In this document: in pieces, positions 25,526 through 37,658 of the stretch
How positions within the stretch are numbered: the first letter of the stretch is position 1
Layout of the letters: every line of letters begins with the position of its first letter
NCBI GenBank assembly: GCA_023614405.1
Contig: CM042690.1
Span: 524,908,293 to 524,972,292 of the forward strand
DNA: 64,000 nt
DNA from: Avena insularis
Lineage: Eukaryota; Streptophyta; Magnoliopsida; Poales; Poaceae
Reading direction: 5' to 3'
Notes under the pieces: generated by a model
What the model was told of the DNA's origin: nothing
Databases searched by the model: none
The model's input: only the letters and a program-made list of their open reading frames with translations
Made by a program: the position numbers and the translations under genes

Positions 25526-28500
25526 TCAGCCAATCACACTAGAATCTTGTCCGGCATCATCACTCCACTCGTTTTGGTTTTCTTCCCGCAGCAAAATCAC
25601 TGAGTCGGCTGTCTTGTTTCTTACCTTGCGCTTCCTGTAAAAAAACAGTACATGGATTACTACCTTATATCTATAGACTATAAACAATTTTTGTGTGTGA
25701 ATGTACCATCTCATACCTAGGTTTGGGAGCATTAAGGAGACATCCAATTTGCTCTATGGCCTATAAGATGGCAGGTCTTGCATCTGTTTTGCCCTTCTTT
25801 GTAGCAGAAAGCGAACCCTTCTTCTCAAGAAAATTCTTAAACCTATTCACACTGGGTCTTCCTCTGCCTTTTTGTAACGGGTAAAGCTCGAAAGATGCTT
25901 GGACTTGAGGCCACCGAGATGGAGTCTACATGGCTCGACGGATCCAGACGCATTCTGAACTTTTCCATAGAGTAGTAGTCGACAAATACTGATCCAAATG
26001 TGGTAGAGTTCTTTTCTTCACCAAGAAGGCCAAGGCGTGGTCGCAAGGTTTCCTATGCTGCCACTCTAAGCGGTGCATTCTCGCATTGGATGTTCACAAC
26101 ATCCCTTTGCCACTCTTGGACATATCGACCACCTCACACCACATTGGTTGTTGGGAGAACCTTAAGATGAGCAAGTCCTCGGCTTCTCTTGTGCTTCTTT
26201 GTACAAGCTGGCGGTAGCATATGTCCTCTAAGTCTCCTACCGATCTCTCTCCTTATATTTAACAACTTCATGATCATACCATGTATCTTTGTCCATCAAG
26301 ATATGAACAGACGCACTTTTATGTCCTTCACCCGATTATTCGGCATTACGCAAGGTTGTTGTTTATGTAATCAACTTTGATGTCGGTTGAATTGACTCCT
26401 CTTCCATAGCTGCGAATGATGGATGGCTAAGTACTCTGGAAGTTCGGGGCTTGGCAAAATCTTACTCATGAAATAATCATTGCTACTAGGTTTGTAAACT
26501 CTAGCGGCGGGAAACATGTAACGAAATATGCTGCTGCGTAGTGTGAGTACAAGTTGAGCATCATATGGGCATGGAATTCTCTACCTTCGCTCATGGAACA
26601 CCTCCTTCATTGCATTCACCCTTTGCATGCATCCGTGGATATAGCCAATGGATCCATGTGGCCTATTGATCTCTGAGCTGCCTCATAAACCAGACCAGTT
26701 TTCCTCCGTTTACATTTCAAACAGCCCGAATGCCACTGGGAACATCTAGTTGTGACCATCAAGTGTTGTGGCAGATGGCAGGCAGCCTTTCCATTTGCTA
26801 GTTAGGACAGTGCTGTCTACACTCAGATACGGCCTACAGCCGCCCTTGAATCCATCGATGCAAGGTTTAAGCACCATGAAAAATCTTTTGAAATATATTT
26901 TACCACCTTCTGATTCGGTGTCAATCTCCACAACACTCCCCGGACACCTAGCTTGTACCTCCGCCTTGAAGTTGTACAGCATCCTAAAGCTATTGGTCCA
27001 ATCCCCGTGCAAGACCCCTAGAGCTTTCTCTTTACCTTTCCAAACCGTGTAATACGGAAGGACAATGTTGTATTAGAACCGAGGCTAGTCCGAATATTCT
27101 TCGTGGTCTCCTTAGGGTTATCCTTTAGTATGGACATAGATTGCATAGCCACCTACTCCATATCAGCCATTGAGGATTTCAGTTTGCTTCCTGTCGGACA
27201 CATGTGTGCAGGGCCCATTCTGTTCACCTGCAACACAAATTCATTTAAAAGATAAGCAGAGTCGACTAGTTGCCAGAAAGATATCGCACATCAATTGTAG
27301 TTATAGAGTGAAAAGAGAGAGAAAGAGAATTCTAATGGTTTGCTGCATTCATTGCCCCAATACCCTAATTGCGATCGGCGCGGTAAGGATCTTCTTGCTG
27401 TGATCCTCCATGGACAATGTACCTCGGCCCGTCCATTCATCCACGTTAACTTGCAAACGGCCTCATACCTCTCAGCAGAGTTCTTCAGTCGATAAACGTC
27501 GAACTCCCCCTTGATACAAAAATGCCGGAACGATATCTTGAACCCATGCATGCTCCTGAACTCGGTGCCGACCGAAATTATAGGATACTCGTGGTCATGT
27601 TTCATTTCTTCTACTTCAACACCCAAATCATCGACTGGAATACCAGCCTCATCGTTAAGTTCCTCGTCTATTTCATCATCACCAGATTCTTGATCCTCTA
27701 CAGTGTATGCTTCTTCATCTGATTCAGAATCTTCGCCATCGTCTCTAATGCCTAGTACTGCACACATCATATTGACTCCCATGGGTGGGGCTGCACCATC
27801 GTCTCCACCCAGATGGACAGGAACATTGCCCCAGTCCACCTCACCGGCAACTCTGTTTTCTCCAAGACACTCGGTTGGTTGTGTTGCAAGCACATGGGGT
27901 GGTCTTACGTTTACACGCATCCCAGGTACTTCAGTGGACAAACAGCAGTCAGAATCAATTTCATCTTGAGTGTACAGAACCCTCTTGCTCTTCCTGTGTA
28001 CATCCTCCTTCCTGATGTAATCTTTCCTGATGGTATCAGTAGGGCTTGACATCCGCGTTCCATTCCCCATCGAACTAGGCCTTTTGCTGCCACTCTTGGG
28101 TGTGATCTCCTTACTGCCTCCCCTCACGGGTGTTGGCTCTAGGGTGCTGGCATTTTTGCCCGACCTCTGCGGCGTGTTCTTCTTTGAATTAGCCCTTTTG
28201 CTGCTACTATTGGGCGTGTTCTCCTTCGTGCTGGCATTATTTCTTGACCCTAGCGGCGTGTTCCGCTCCAAATTAGCCCTTTTGCTGCTACTATTGGGCG
28301 TCTTCTCCTTCGTGCTGGCATTATTGCCTGACCTCAGCGGCGTGTTCCGCTCCAAATTAGTCCTTTTGCTGCTACTATTGGGTGTGCTCTCCTTCGTGCT
28401 GGCATAATTCCCTAACAGCGGCGTGTTCTGCTCCAAATTAGTGTTTTTTTTGCTCCCACTAGGTGTGGTAGCCTCTGTGCTGGCCATCTTCGCCTCTTTG

Positions 28501-29107
28501 CTACCACTCCTGGGAGTGTTCACCACCGTGCTAGCCCTCTTAGCGTTTTTGATGCTATCGTTCGGTGTAGCATTTTGACTGGATCTCAGGGGTGTACTCT
28601 GCAGCATGGTGCCTTTTGTCGTGCGACTCTTGGGCGTCCTCTTCTCTGGCGTGGTCTCCTTGGTGACGTTCTTCTTTGGGGTGCCCTTTCTGGGGATGCT
28701 CTTCCTGCTCCTCTTTATGATGCTCCTCTGTAAGACTCTCCTCTGTTCGAAGCCACCCTCAGTCGCACCAGCCCTAGTGATGCCATGGACCAGGTCATGC
28801 ATGCCTTCTAAAAGTCCATCATCTCTATTGTTGAGTTCCAATTCCTCTCCAACCGTGAGCACTACCAACTGGAAGTAAACTTCACCTCTATAATGTTTCC
28901 TTATAAACAGTACGACTAAATTCCTGGTATCTTTCACTTCGATAGCCTTTTTGCTCCTGTAACCATAATATAACAAACGTGCTTCCTGGGAGGGCCCCCA
29001 CAGAACCTTCACACGTAACGATGCCATCAGGTCAGATAACTCTACCACTTGTGGTCGTATACGCCAAGGATTACATCAAACTCGTCATAGAATTTTTCTG
29101 CCATCAT
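25526..29107 (-). pseudogene. Mutator-like (MuDR) transposase, decayed
   Basis: Reading the minus strand from an ATG pair at 29104-29107, the order of pieces is that of a MULE transposase. First comes an N-terminal domain (YYGYRSKKAIEV, RGEVYFQLVV), then a long Lys/Ser/Thr/Pro-rich linker with a 28-residue tandem repeat. An acidic stretch follows, then the DNA-binding domain (VGTEFRSMHGF to HCPWRI, about 27590-27400). Next are the transposase core (GSVVEID, FKGGCRPYLSVDST, LPSATTLDGHN; 27010-26746), the block HHSQLWKRSQFN near 26400, a SWIM-type finger remnant (LEWQH, CDHALAF near 26050), and a zinc-knuckle remnant (CKTCHLIGH near 25770). After a GT-AG intron (about 25637-25721) the gene ends in a basic exon KRKVRNK. 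A frameshift near 29053, frame changes, and stops after 26746 and elsewhere disable it. It would have catalysed cut-and-paste transposition in the nucleus. I could not define the terminal inverted repeats. Confidence 0.85.
28170..28430 (-). repeat. 84-bp minisatellite in the transposase linker
   Basis: About three copies of an 84-bp unit (for example 'ttccgctccaaattag' at 28261 and 28345) encode a 28-residue Ser/Lys/Asn/Thr-rich motif containing NTPL, NASTKE and TPNSSSKR. The unit keeps the reading frame, which suggests expansion while the gene was still coding. Confidence 0.8.
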
Positions 29108-29531
29108 CTAATTTTGCAAGATAATCCACTTACCGACAGAACGATTACTTTGCCATCATCAGGTTCTTGAGGATAGAAACCTCCGAGAGGTTCGAGAGAT
29201 GGAGCGGCACCATCGACCAGCCCCAATGCCACCGCCGCCATCACCAGCGTCATCGTTAGCTGGATCAACCTCGTGGAAGTACCATGACCAGGAGCAAGGC
29301 GAGGGCCTTAGCGGGGAGCTACATTACATGGTGGAGCGGGGCCCTTCTAACGGCAGCCACAATAGGATCAGGCCGCGCCATGCCACCTCGACGATCGGGA
29401 GCGGTTCCCACAATGAAGTGTTTCAAGTGCTAGTAGAGTCTGACCATGAGCGGCGGACCAACTTCCGAACCCGAGCACGGGTTCGAGGAGGAGAGAATGG
29501 TTCGATCTTTGCAACAACAGTGGGTAGCCTC

Positions 29532-30486
29532 CTAAGCCTTAGTTTGCTCAATACCGCAGGGGATTGGGTCAACAACGTCTAGATCAACAACAACACGAGG
29601 ACGACCAGTACCAGCAGATTCCAGAGCACGGGTTCGCACAACTTGAGGATGGTTTCGAGGAGGAGCAGCACACAAGGCGGCGGTCTTGGCAACAACAGCG
29701 GGGCAGCCTCCGGACGCCTTAGTTTGCTCAACAGCGACATGGATTGGGTGAGGAGCAGCTGCTGCAACACGGGCACAGGGACGGGGACGACTAGTACCAG
29801 CAGATTCCAGAGCAGAGTTTTCCACAACGGCAATACGGGGACTCCTACGAGGAGGTTGCCTGACAGAAGCATGTCGCGGACGAGGAACCACATTTTGCTC
29901 AACAACAGCAGGGGTTCGAGTTAGACCTCCCTGTCCAATAATAGCTGGGCGACTCCCAGTAGCAGGAGCTTCCTCATCCACTATGTTACACACCAGCATA
30001 ACCACGCGAAGCCTAACATGCTATTCCATCAACCCAATTAGCTGACTGTCACATGCTATAGGAACCCTGAAGCCTCGTTTATCAACGATGTTGAACCGTG
30101 CAGTCTGCTCTGGCCTCATTTCAGCAAGTTCACGCACACCAGCAACCAAACCAGGGACAGTGCATAACTGCGCAGGCGCTACTTCCATCTTCAGGCTCTG
30201 AGCCTGTTTCCACGTGCTCTTCCCATGTGCTAATTTAACGAGGTAGCCGCAGATGCTCACCAGAACCACGTATTTGGGTTCAGCGGAGATCCTAGTTGAC
30301 AGAAAATTGGAGACAAAAGATAAGAATTGTTTGTCAACGTCGTGCTAGCAAACAATTCTATGTTCGATATATCTCTGTAATGCCAATAGCCAGCTAGCAG
30401 TTATAGGTAGTGCGAATAGCAAAGAGAAGAGTAGCTCACCCGAAATTAGCTAGAAGTACTTCTTCCTCGGCAAATGGATCTGCCAT
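29532..30486 (-). pseudogene. Unknown two-exon gene upstream of the transposase, stop-interrupted
   Basis: Exon 1 (30486-30440) opens with ATG (MADPFAEEEVLLANF) and ends at a GG|GTGAGC donor. Exon 2 starts at 30291 after CTAG, giving an in-frame join (47 nt + G). The frame runs 105 residues to a TAG at 30021-30023, then continues in the same frame for about 160 more residues to 29532. The second part contains imperfect repeats (ALESAGTSRPR / ALESAGTGRPR; VEQTKA / IEQTKA), caused by a DNA repeat of about 180 bp at 29540-29930. A further open piece (LGGFYPQEPDDGKVIVLS, about 29210-29130) before a GTAAGTGG donor may be its last exon. No domain is recognised. Its strand and position suggest it belongs to the Mutator-like element or is a captured gene. 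Confidence 0.4.
30021..30023 (-). other. In-frame TAG splitting the unknown gene
   Basis: The TAG separates two open stretches in one frame (…QLIGLME, then HVRLRVVMLVCN). It could be a disabling mutation or the genuine end of a 105-residue protein. Confidence 0.6.
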
Positions 30487-30843
30487 CCTTCGCGCTGCTC
30501 AGCTCGTCGGCGGTAGAGGCGGGCTAGATCGTCGCAATGGCTGGCATCGCATTCGGCATTAGAGCTCGGTAGCAGCGAGTAGGCGCAGCAACTTGGCGCC
30601 AGATGTCAAATGCCCGAAGAGATCATTCTGGTTGGAGAGGGGATTTCGGCGCCGCCGGTGCTAGGGTTCATGCAAAACAAGGAAGGGAGTGGATTTGTGA
30701 ATTTGGTCAACGCACGATGCTCCTTTAGTATCTCGTTTCACCTACGTGGTTACCCCATTGGCACTCGTGTCACGGAAATATTACTGACATGAGGGTCCTG
30801 ACCGTCTACTTCACGGGGCAGTTTCACGGCATGTTTGGATTTG

Positions 30844-32013
30844 CTAGGGGTGAGACGAGTTTGCATCGAAATGGCCCCTCTCGGTAGTTGGCGGCCCAAC
30901 TTTTCGAAACGTGGTAATTTTAGGCAACTTAGGTACCGCCATGCGCTGGCCTGCCAACTTTGGTACCGCAGACGAACAAGCCCCATCCTCCTGGTGCTGC
31001 CTGTGGAAACCCAGCAAGCAGAGCTGCTCGTCCACCTCCTCCTTGGAGCGCGACCACGGCCTCCTGTGAACACTAAACAAAGTAGATTGCGGCAAAGGTA
31101 TCTCCCTATAATCCCCGTCAGTAAACAACATCCTATATACTAAACTATCCAACTTAGAATCAGAAGTGACAAAGTGATGTGTTTTCATGGCAGCAAGGTC
31201 AAGCCTTTGTGGTGCCAATATAGTATCATTGGGATCTACTGAAAGCTCTAATGCATTGACCATGCGTGAAGCGATGATGCCCCCATAGATAGGCCCCCTC
31301 AGCTAGGCAGCGAGCAATAAGCGAGCCAAGGTTGTACCGATTATCATTGTTAAGCACAGCAGCAAGGAAGGCTAAATGATAGTTGGAGATATTACTCGTA
31401 TTCTCCCTAGCAAGAACGCTAGTAGCAAGATAATGTGTAAAGTATCTAAGAGCAGGGAGTTGAATGTTTCTTATCTTTCCGCGCTGGGCTACGCGGTCAT
31501 CATCATTGGTCACCCCTCGGTAGAGCTTCAGCAAATCAGCGGGTCGCCCTTGAATCTTCTTCACGGTTCCCGCCATGCCCACACCTACAATACTGCAAAA
31601 TCTTTCCAATGGCATGGTAAAGGGCAGATTATAAATTCTGAAAGAGACAGTTGACTGATAGGGCGTGTTAGTAAACACGAAGCTCTTAACAAAAGTTTTG
31701 GTGAGCATAGCGTATTGCTCACTCTCATATTGCATGTATGAGGTCAAACCAACCCTCTGAATCAGTAGCAAGAAATCATCAAGAATCCCTGCAGCTTGTA
31801 AGAAAGTAAAATAAGGAAAAGTAGATGGGTGAGCATCCCCATCATCTCCTTCATTACCAATGCGAGGTGTAATGAGATCTTTGTTGTATGATGGTCTAAA
31901 CTAAGAGGCTTATCTTGAGGGCTTGACCTCCTAGGTGCATCCCTCTCAAATATTTCTCCAAAGGTATGGTTGTTCATGTTTGACATTCTGAATTTTAAAC
32001 ATCTATTAAACAA
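30844..32013 (-). pseudogene. Retrotransposon-associated ORF, frameshifted
   Basis: Minus-strand pieces at 32013-31762, 31771-31226 and 31263-30844 form one degenerate protein after two frame changes, one near 31790 and one near 31290. Motifs include GEIFERDAPRRSS, TVSFRIYNLPF, GKIRNIQLPALRYF and ENTSNISNYHLAFLAA, followed by a stretch ending in HRRPWS. I recognise this as a protein commonly found inside Triticeae gypsy-type elements; its role is unknown to me. It lies on the same strand as the gag-pro remnant. Confidence 0.6.
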
Positions 32014-32814
32014 GTGATTGCAAAGTGAATATAATGAAGGGCACTACTCATAGGGACTTGTATGAGGCCTAAACATGCATCAAAACTATATCTCTAAGCA
32101 TCAAACAAGCTTACAAGCTATCATAACCTGTCACCTACAGTAGCAAAATACTCAAGATATAAACCACTAAACTCAAATCTACTTGGATAAGCGGAGGAGT
32201 CACATACCGGAGAACAAATGCTCCAAATTTCAGCAGCAAAGATGGGCTGAGCAAGGAGATCGAAAATCGAGGCAAGCAAGAACGCGATTTCGAGCAATGA
32301 ACTAGTGTTTACTCGGGAGCGAGAAGAAAGTGGCAAGTGAGAGTGAGTGGAGGGCCAGGTGGCCCACACCATAGGCGAGGCGTGCCCAGGCTGGCCGCCA
32401 CCAGGTGGTGTGCCTGCCTGGTGGGCCCCCCTGGTACCTTCCAGGCACTCCTCTGCCCCTTTTTTCACGTAAAAATTTAATATGAATTTTCTGGAATTTT
32501 CCGAGACACTTTATTTTTGGGCATTTTCAGGCATAGATGAATGATTTTCTGACAGAAAGAAGTTTTTGGAATGATGCAAAGACAAAACAAGGATAGGACT
32601 TCAGAAGTTCTAAGACACTCTAACATGCAAGCAACTAACAACAGAAAAGAATACCAAACGAAAGCAAAAACTAAATGGATAGAATAGAAGTAAGCGGAGA
32701 TAATCATGGTGAAAACATTGTTTTGTTCAATGAAATCCTTTTGTTAACAAGGTTGATCAGGTCTTGTTACCAAAACAATTTCATATGAGACAAAACTTTG
32801 TATTCCACTAATGA
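32014..32814 (-). other. Non-coding interior of the gypsy element
   Basis: There is no coding signal of note. A GC-rich block (about 32330-32460) and an AT-rich block with repeated 'gaatttt' motifs look like untranslated retrotransposon sequence. This is where polymerase genes would be expected and are absent. Confidence 0.45.
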
Positions 32815-35508
32815 TTATGTTACCTCAACTTTGATAGCAATGGTCCCAATCATAATAGTTTCAAAAATTTCTCTTGGTATGGGACAATATATTTCCCCAA
32901 CTTGAATGCCCTCAACATGTTCAATTGAATTCAAACCATAAGTCCTATCAATCTTCTTGGGGAAATATACAGTATGCTCCTTGTCATTAACATTAAAAGT
33001 CACCTTTCCTTGATTACAATTAATAACAACTCCTGCAGTATTAAGAAAATGTCTCCCAAGAATAATAGACATATTACCATCTTCAGGCATTTCAAGCACA
33101 ACAAATTCAGTTAATATCAAGCAATTATGATCCACTTGAACAGGTACATCCTCACATATACCAATAGGAATAATGGTAGATTTATTAGCCATTTGCAAAG
33201 ATATATCAGTTGGTATTAATTTTTCCAGTTGAAGTCTCTTATAGAGAGAGAAATGCATAACACTAACTCCAGCTCCCAAATCACACAAAGCAGTTCTAAC
33301 ATAACTATTCTTAATAGAGCAAAGGATAGTTGGAATCCCTGGGTCTCCAAGTTTCTTTGGAACCTTACCATTAAAGGAATAATTAGCAAGCAAAGTAGAG
33401 ATTTCTTCATTAGGGATCTTCCATTTATTCGAGACAATATCCTTCATATACTTTGAGTAAGGAGGCAATTTAATAGCATCAGTCAAAGGAACTAGCAAGA
33501 ATAAAGGTTTCATCCACTCACAAAACTTATTATAGTGTTCATCTTCCTTTGACTTGTGTTTCTTATCAGGGAAAGGCATAGGTTTTTGGACCCAAGGCTC
33601 TCTTTCACTACCATGTTTCTTAGAAATAAAATCTTCTTTAGTGTATTAAATCTTCTTTAGTGTATTTAGTATTCTTAGTGTGCTTTTCAGGTTCTTCTTC
33701 AACTTTTTCTTTATCAGGAACATCATTTTCTTCATTACCACTTTCAGTTTCAGCATCAGAGATAGATATACTATTAGGATCTTTAGCAGGTTCAGAGGGT
33801 TCTACAATAGTTTTATGTTTCTTTTTTCTTTTCTTACGAGTAGTACCACTATTTTCAGCTTGTTGAGAATCCTGCTCAATTCTTTTGGGATGCCCCTCAG
33901 GATATAGAGGATCCTGGGTAGCAGCACCACTTCTAGTTCTAATTTCATAAGCATGTTTTTCTTTAGCAGCATTAACTAGCAAGTCTTTTTGCACTTTAAT
34001 AAGTTGATCTATTTGAGTTTGAACCATTTGAAAATGTTTAACAAGCATTTTAACATCATTAGAGGTTCTTTCCACAATATCTTTCAACTCAACAATAGCT
34101 CTAGAGTTTTCCATTAGATGATTTTGCACCCTTTTATTAAAACTAGCATGCTTAACAATAAAAATATCGAATTCTTCTAAGCATTGATCAGGAGGTTTAG
34201 AGTAAGGGATATCACCTTCATCAAAGTGTTGGAGAGAGTGTACCTCAATAGTGAATGAATGGGGAATTGGCTTACATAATTCTTCTATAGGAGGTAAATT
34301 CTTGACATCTGCAGCTTTAATTCCCTTCTCCTTAAGACATTTCTTAGCTCCTTCATCACTTCATCATTTAGTTCAATACCTCCCCTCTTCTTAGATGATG
34401 GTATAGGCGCCGGTATAGCTGGTTCAGGTATCATTACTTCAGGTATAGCTGGTTCAGGAGGAGTCCAATCTTCATAGTTCTTGCTTATTTTAGCCATTAA
34501 TTCCTTAGCTTCCTTGCGAGTCCTATTCCTGAAAACACAATCAGCACAACTATCTAGGTATGTCCAAGATTCTTCGGTTAGTCCATTATAAAATATATCA
34601 AGAAGCTCATTCTTAGGTAATGGACTTCCAGCCTGTGCATGAATCAAAGCACAAAACCTTGCCCATGATTCAGGCAATATCTCTTTTTCTCCCTGTTTAA
34701 AGTCAAAAAGTTCCTGCAAAATAGCATGTCTAGCACTAGGAGGAAAATATTTCTCCAGGAAAGTACTAATCAAGCAATCAGGGCTATCAATAGATCCAGG
34801 AGGTAAATTGCTAAACCAAGTTTTAGCTTCTCCTTTCAATGAAAAGGGGAAAATCTTAGCAACAAAGTAAGTACGCATCTTAATATCATCAGAAAACAAG
34901 CCACTCATGGTAGAAAGCTCAGACATATGTGCTACCGCACTTTCATTCTTAGTCCCACAAAAAGGTTCATTCTCAACAATAGCTATGTAAGATAGATCAA
35001 GAGAGAAATCATAATCTTTGTCTTTGATGTTTATGGGAGAAGCAGCAAACTTAGCAATATGAGACAATTTGGGTCTAATAGTACGCCTCTCAAGGAGACT
35101 CTTAGCAGCGCTCCTATCATGGGTGTTTTTACATTCTTTAATAAATTCATCGGTCATCTCAACATAACCGTCTTCAATATCATAACTCTCACTAGACTCA
35201 GGTGAACTAACAGGTGTAGTAGTGTCTTCATTAGGAGTTTCAGTATTTCCAACTATAGTTCTAGCAATCGTAGCATCTAGGAAAGGACCTAATGAACCAC
35301 TTTTATCAAGCACAGTAGAAGCAGCATCATAAGTATCAGAAGTTTCAGATTCAGCAGTAGTAGCAGTGTGTGTAGCATGTGTATGTGGTGGTGTAACGAG
35401 CTTACTCATAACAGATGGTGAATCAAGAGCAACAGAGGTATTCAGAACCGTACCTCTTCTTGTAGTGGATGGTAAAATAGGAACCTTGCCATCACGAGAC
35501 TTACCCAT
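32815..35508 (-). pseudogene. gag-pro: gypsy gag-protease polyprotein, frameshifted
   Basis: The frame opens at 35508 (MGKSRDGKVP). The retrotransposon gag domain lies at about residues 180-340 (FPFSLKGEAKTWFSNLP, FKQGEKE, SWARFCALI, FYNGLT). It forms the RNA-packaging particle. A frame change near 34370 ends the first ORF at 34285, and the protein resumes in another frame (34129-33638) with a Lys/Glu-rich hydrophilic linker. A 19-bp tandem duplication at 33629-33666 breaks it again. The last part (33579-32815) is an aspartic protease: ALCDLGAGVSVM carries the catalytic Asp in a DLGA variant of the usual D-S/T-G-A, and IILGRHFLNTAG is the second conserved block. It ends at 32815 with no reverse transcriptase following. 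Confidence 0.85.
33629..33666. repeat. 19-bp tandem duplication disrupting gag-pro
   Basis: aaatcttctttagtgtatt occurs twice back to back (33629-33647 and 33648-33666). Being 19 bp, it shifts the minus-strand reading frame and creates a stop just after KYTKEDLIH. Confidence 0.95.
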
Positions 35509-35568
35509 GATGGATGAATGGCAACGAACAATAATGAATCCAAGTGAACTTGATAAATAAAGCTATGC

Positions 35569-35586
35569 TCCCCGGCAACGGCGGCA
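35569..35586 (-). other. Primer binding site, tRNA-Asp type
   Basis: On the minus strand the 18 bases tgccgccgttgccgggga lie 11 bp after the LTR end. The complement of the 3' end of plant tRNA-Asp would be tggcgccgttgccgggga, so there is one mismatch (third base). Confidence 0.85.
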
Positions 35587-35597
35587 GAAAATAGTCT

Positions 35598-36998
35598 TGA
35601 TGACCCACAAGTATAGGGGGTGTATCGCAGTATTTTCGAGGGAAGTGAAACCCAATTTATTGATTCGACATAAGGGGAGCTAAAGAATATTATAAGCCTT
35701 AACAACTGAGTTGTCAATTAAGCTGCACCTGGAAACAATCTTGCTCATAGCAGTTTATTAGTAGCAACAGTTTTGTAGTAGGAATAGTAAAGTAATAGCA
35801 GTAGTAAAGTAAAGACAATAGTAACAATAGCAGTAAACAGTAGGATTTGAGTGCGGTAGGCATAGGGATGGATGGACGAGCGTTGCCTGGACAAGACAAT
35901 TCACATAACAATCAGAACATAGGGCAATTGCAGATAAATAAGATAAAGCATCCAAATACTAGATAATCATAGGCATGTATTCCATATATAGTCATACGTG
36001 CTCGCAATGAGAACTTGCACAACATCTTTTGTCCTGTCAGCCCGTTTGCAGCGGGGCCTCAAGGGAACTACTGGCAATTAAGGTGCTTCTTTTAATAGAG
36101 CACCGGAGCAAAGCATTAACACTCCATGAACACATGTGATCCTCACATCAAAGCCATTTCCTCCGGTTATCCCGATTTCTGTCACTTCGGGGCCTTTGGT
36201 TCCAGACAACAACGTGTGTATACAACTTGCAGGTAAGACCATAAACAATACTATCATAATGAATCAATAACATGTTCAGATCTAAAATCATGGCACTCGG
36301 GCCCTAGTGACAAGCATTAAGCATAACAAGTCGCAACAAAGTCAAAAATCACTAATAGTAGATACTAGGCACCATGCCCTAACAATCTGATGCCATTACA
36401 TGAACGATCTCATCCAATCCCTACCATCCCTATAGCCTACAGCGGGGGATTACTCACTCATAGATGGGGGAAACATGGATGGTCGATGGAGAAGCGATGG
36501 TGATGATGATGGCGATGATCTCCTCCAATTCCCCGTCCCGGCAGGGTGCCAGAACAGAGTTTCTGATTTCGAATCGTGGAATCTGGTGGTGGCAGCAGAG
36601 CGGAACTCTTTCTGGAAAAACGTCGAACGACCCTCCCCCCTGAGTTTTTAGGTCAGAAGGTATCTTATAGGCGAAGAGGGAGACCGAGGGGGTGTCTAGG
36701 GGCAGCCAGACCACCCCCTGGTGCGGCTAGGCCCAGCCCGCACGACCATGTGGTGTGGCTGGGCCCTAGCCCCACCCCGTATCATATTCTGGCTCCAGGA
36801 GTCTTCTGGTGAAATAGGATTTTTGGCATATTTTCCGGAATTTTTCCTGATAGTTGATTTTCTGCACAAAAACTAGACACCAAAGTAATTCTGCTGAAAA
36901 CAGTGTCAGTCCGTGTTAGTTGCATCCAAATCACACAAGTTTGGAGGAGAAACAATAGCAAAAGTGTTCAGAAAAGTAGATACGTTTTGAACGTATCA
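35598..36998 (-). mobile_element. gypsy LTR, 1401 bp
   Basis: On the minus strand the LTR starts TGATACGTTC at 36998 and ends GGGTCATCA at 35598, immediately before the primer site. It contains a TATA-like CTATAAGATA near 36660-36669, followed by transcribed-leader-like sequence. It is the only LTR of this element in the window. The sequence next to 36998 (atcat) should be the target-site copy, but the other flank is missing. Confidence 0.85.
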
Positions 36999-37242
36999 AT
37001 CATCCAATGACATGATCCCATTTTTAATTAACATAAATGTCCATGGTAAGGAAACCTCGATCATCAGTTGACCAATGAGCTAGTCGACTAGAGGTTACTA
37101 GGGATTTGGTTTATTTACATACCAGTCGTGTATTAATGTATTCGCTTAATACAGTTATAGCATAACATAAAACTACTATGAACATATGAGATATAACAAT
37201 AAAAACATGTTTATTATTAGCCTCTAGGGCATATCTCCAACA
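36999..37242 (-). mobile_element. copia LTR fragment (Angela/BARE-like start)
   Basis: The minus strand begins TGTTGGAGATATGCCCTAG at 37242, the style of Angela/BARE-type copia LTRs in Triticeae. It continues to 36999, where the gypsy LTR interrupts it. The remainder of the copia LTR is not found. Confidence 0.7.
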
Positions 37243-37658
37243 TCCTCGATTGCCTGGATCACATCCTCTACGAGAACATATTCGGGTGATGCGTCCACGA
37301 TACAAAGATAAGACCTATAGATCTAATCTGCTAGATTGACAACCTCATTCGCTGCGCTCTATCAGATAAATACCATGCCTACGGCTTGAAGAAAATCCTG
37401 ACGGACGTGTAGGGTATACACTTATCGTCTAGAATATGACTCAGTAAGACCTCCGTGGCATGATTCAAATTACTCCAGCCTATACCAGATTCGAGTTCGG
37501 AGACTCGAGTTTGAGTACGTAATATCTTTTTTACCAACTGACCTATGTACTTCCGAATCAGTACATTCACCTCGTGACATTGTCGACTTCACCTACGCAC
37601 TCGAGACCTCGAAGGTCTCCACCCAAATTTTTGATTCGACTGAAAACTCGGGGGCTAC
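37243..37658 (+). mobile_element. 3' internal end of a second gypsy element
   Basis: This non-coding sequence ends in actcgggggctac, a purine-rich tract typical just before the 3' LTR of grass gypsy elements. It is interrupted at its left side by the copia LTR fragment. Confidence 0.5.

Larger units (their letters stand above)
30844..36998 (-). mobile_element. Truncated gypsy-type LTR retrotransposon
   Basis: On the minus strand the order is a 5' LTR (36998-35598), a tRNA-Asp-like primer site, gag and protease (35508-32815), and a retrotransposon-associated ORF (32013-30844). No reverse transcriptase, RNase H or integrase motif is found between 32815 and 30844, and no second LTR is visible. 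The element therefore lost its polymerase or is a gag-pro-only non-autonomous type, and its 3' end was removed near 30840, where unrelated sequence begins. The gag and protease style resembles the Athila side of plant gypsy elements; this lineage call is inference. Confidence 0.75.

Noticed and set aside
29199..29582. 127-aa forward ORF
   Set aside because: It lies opposite the reverse-strand gene pieces and repeats, with low-complexity sequence and no recognisable family.
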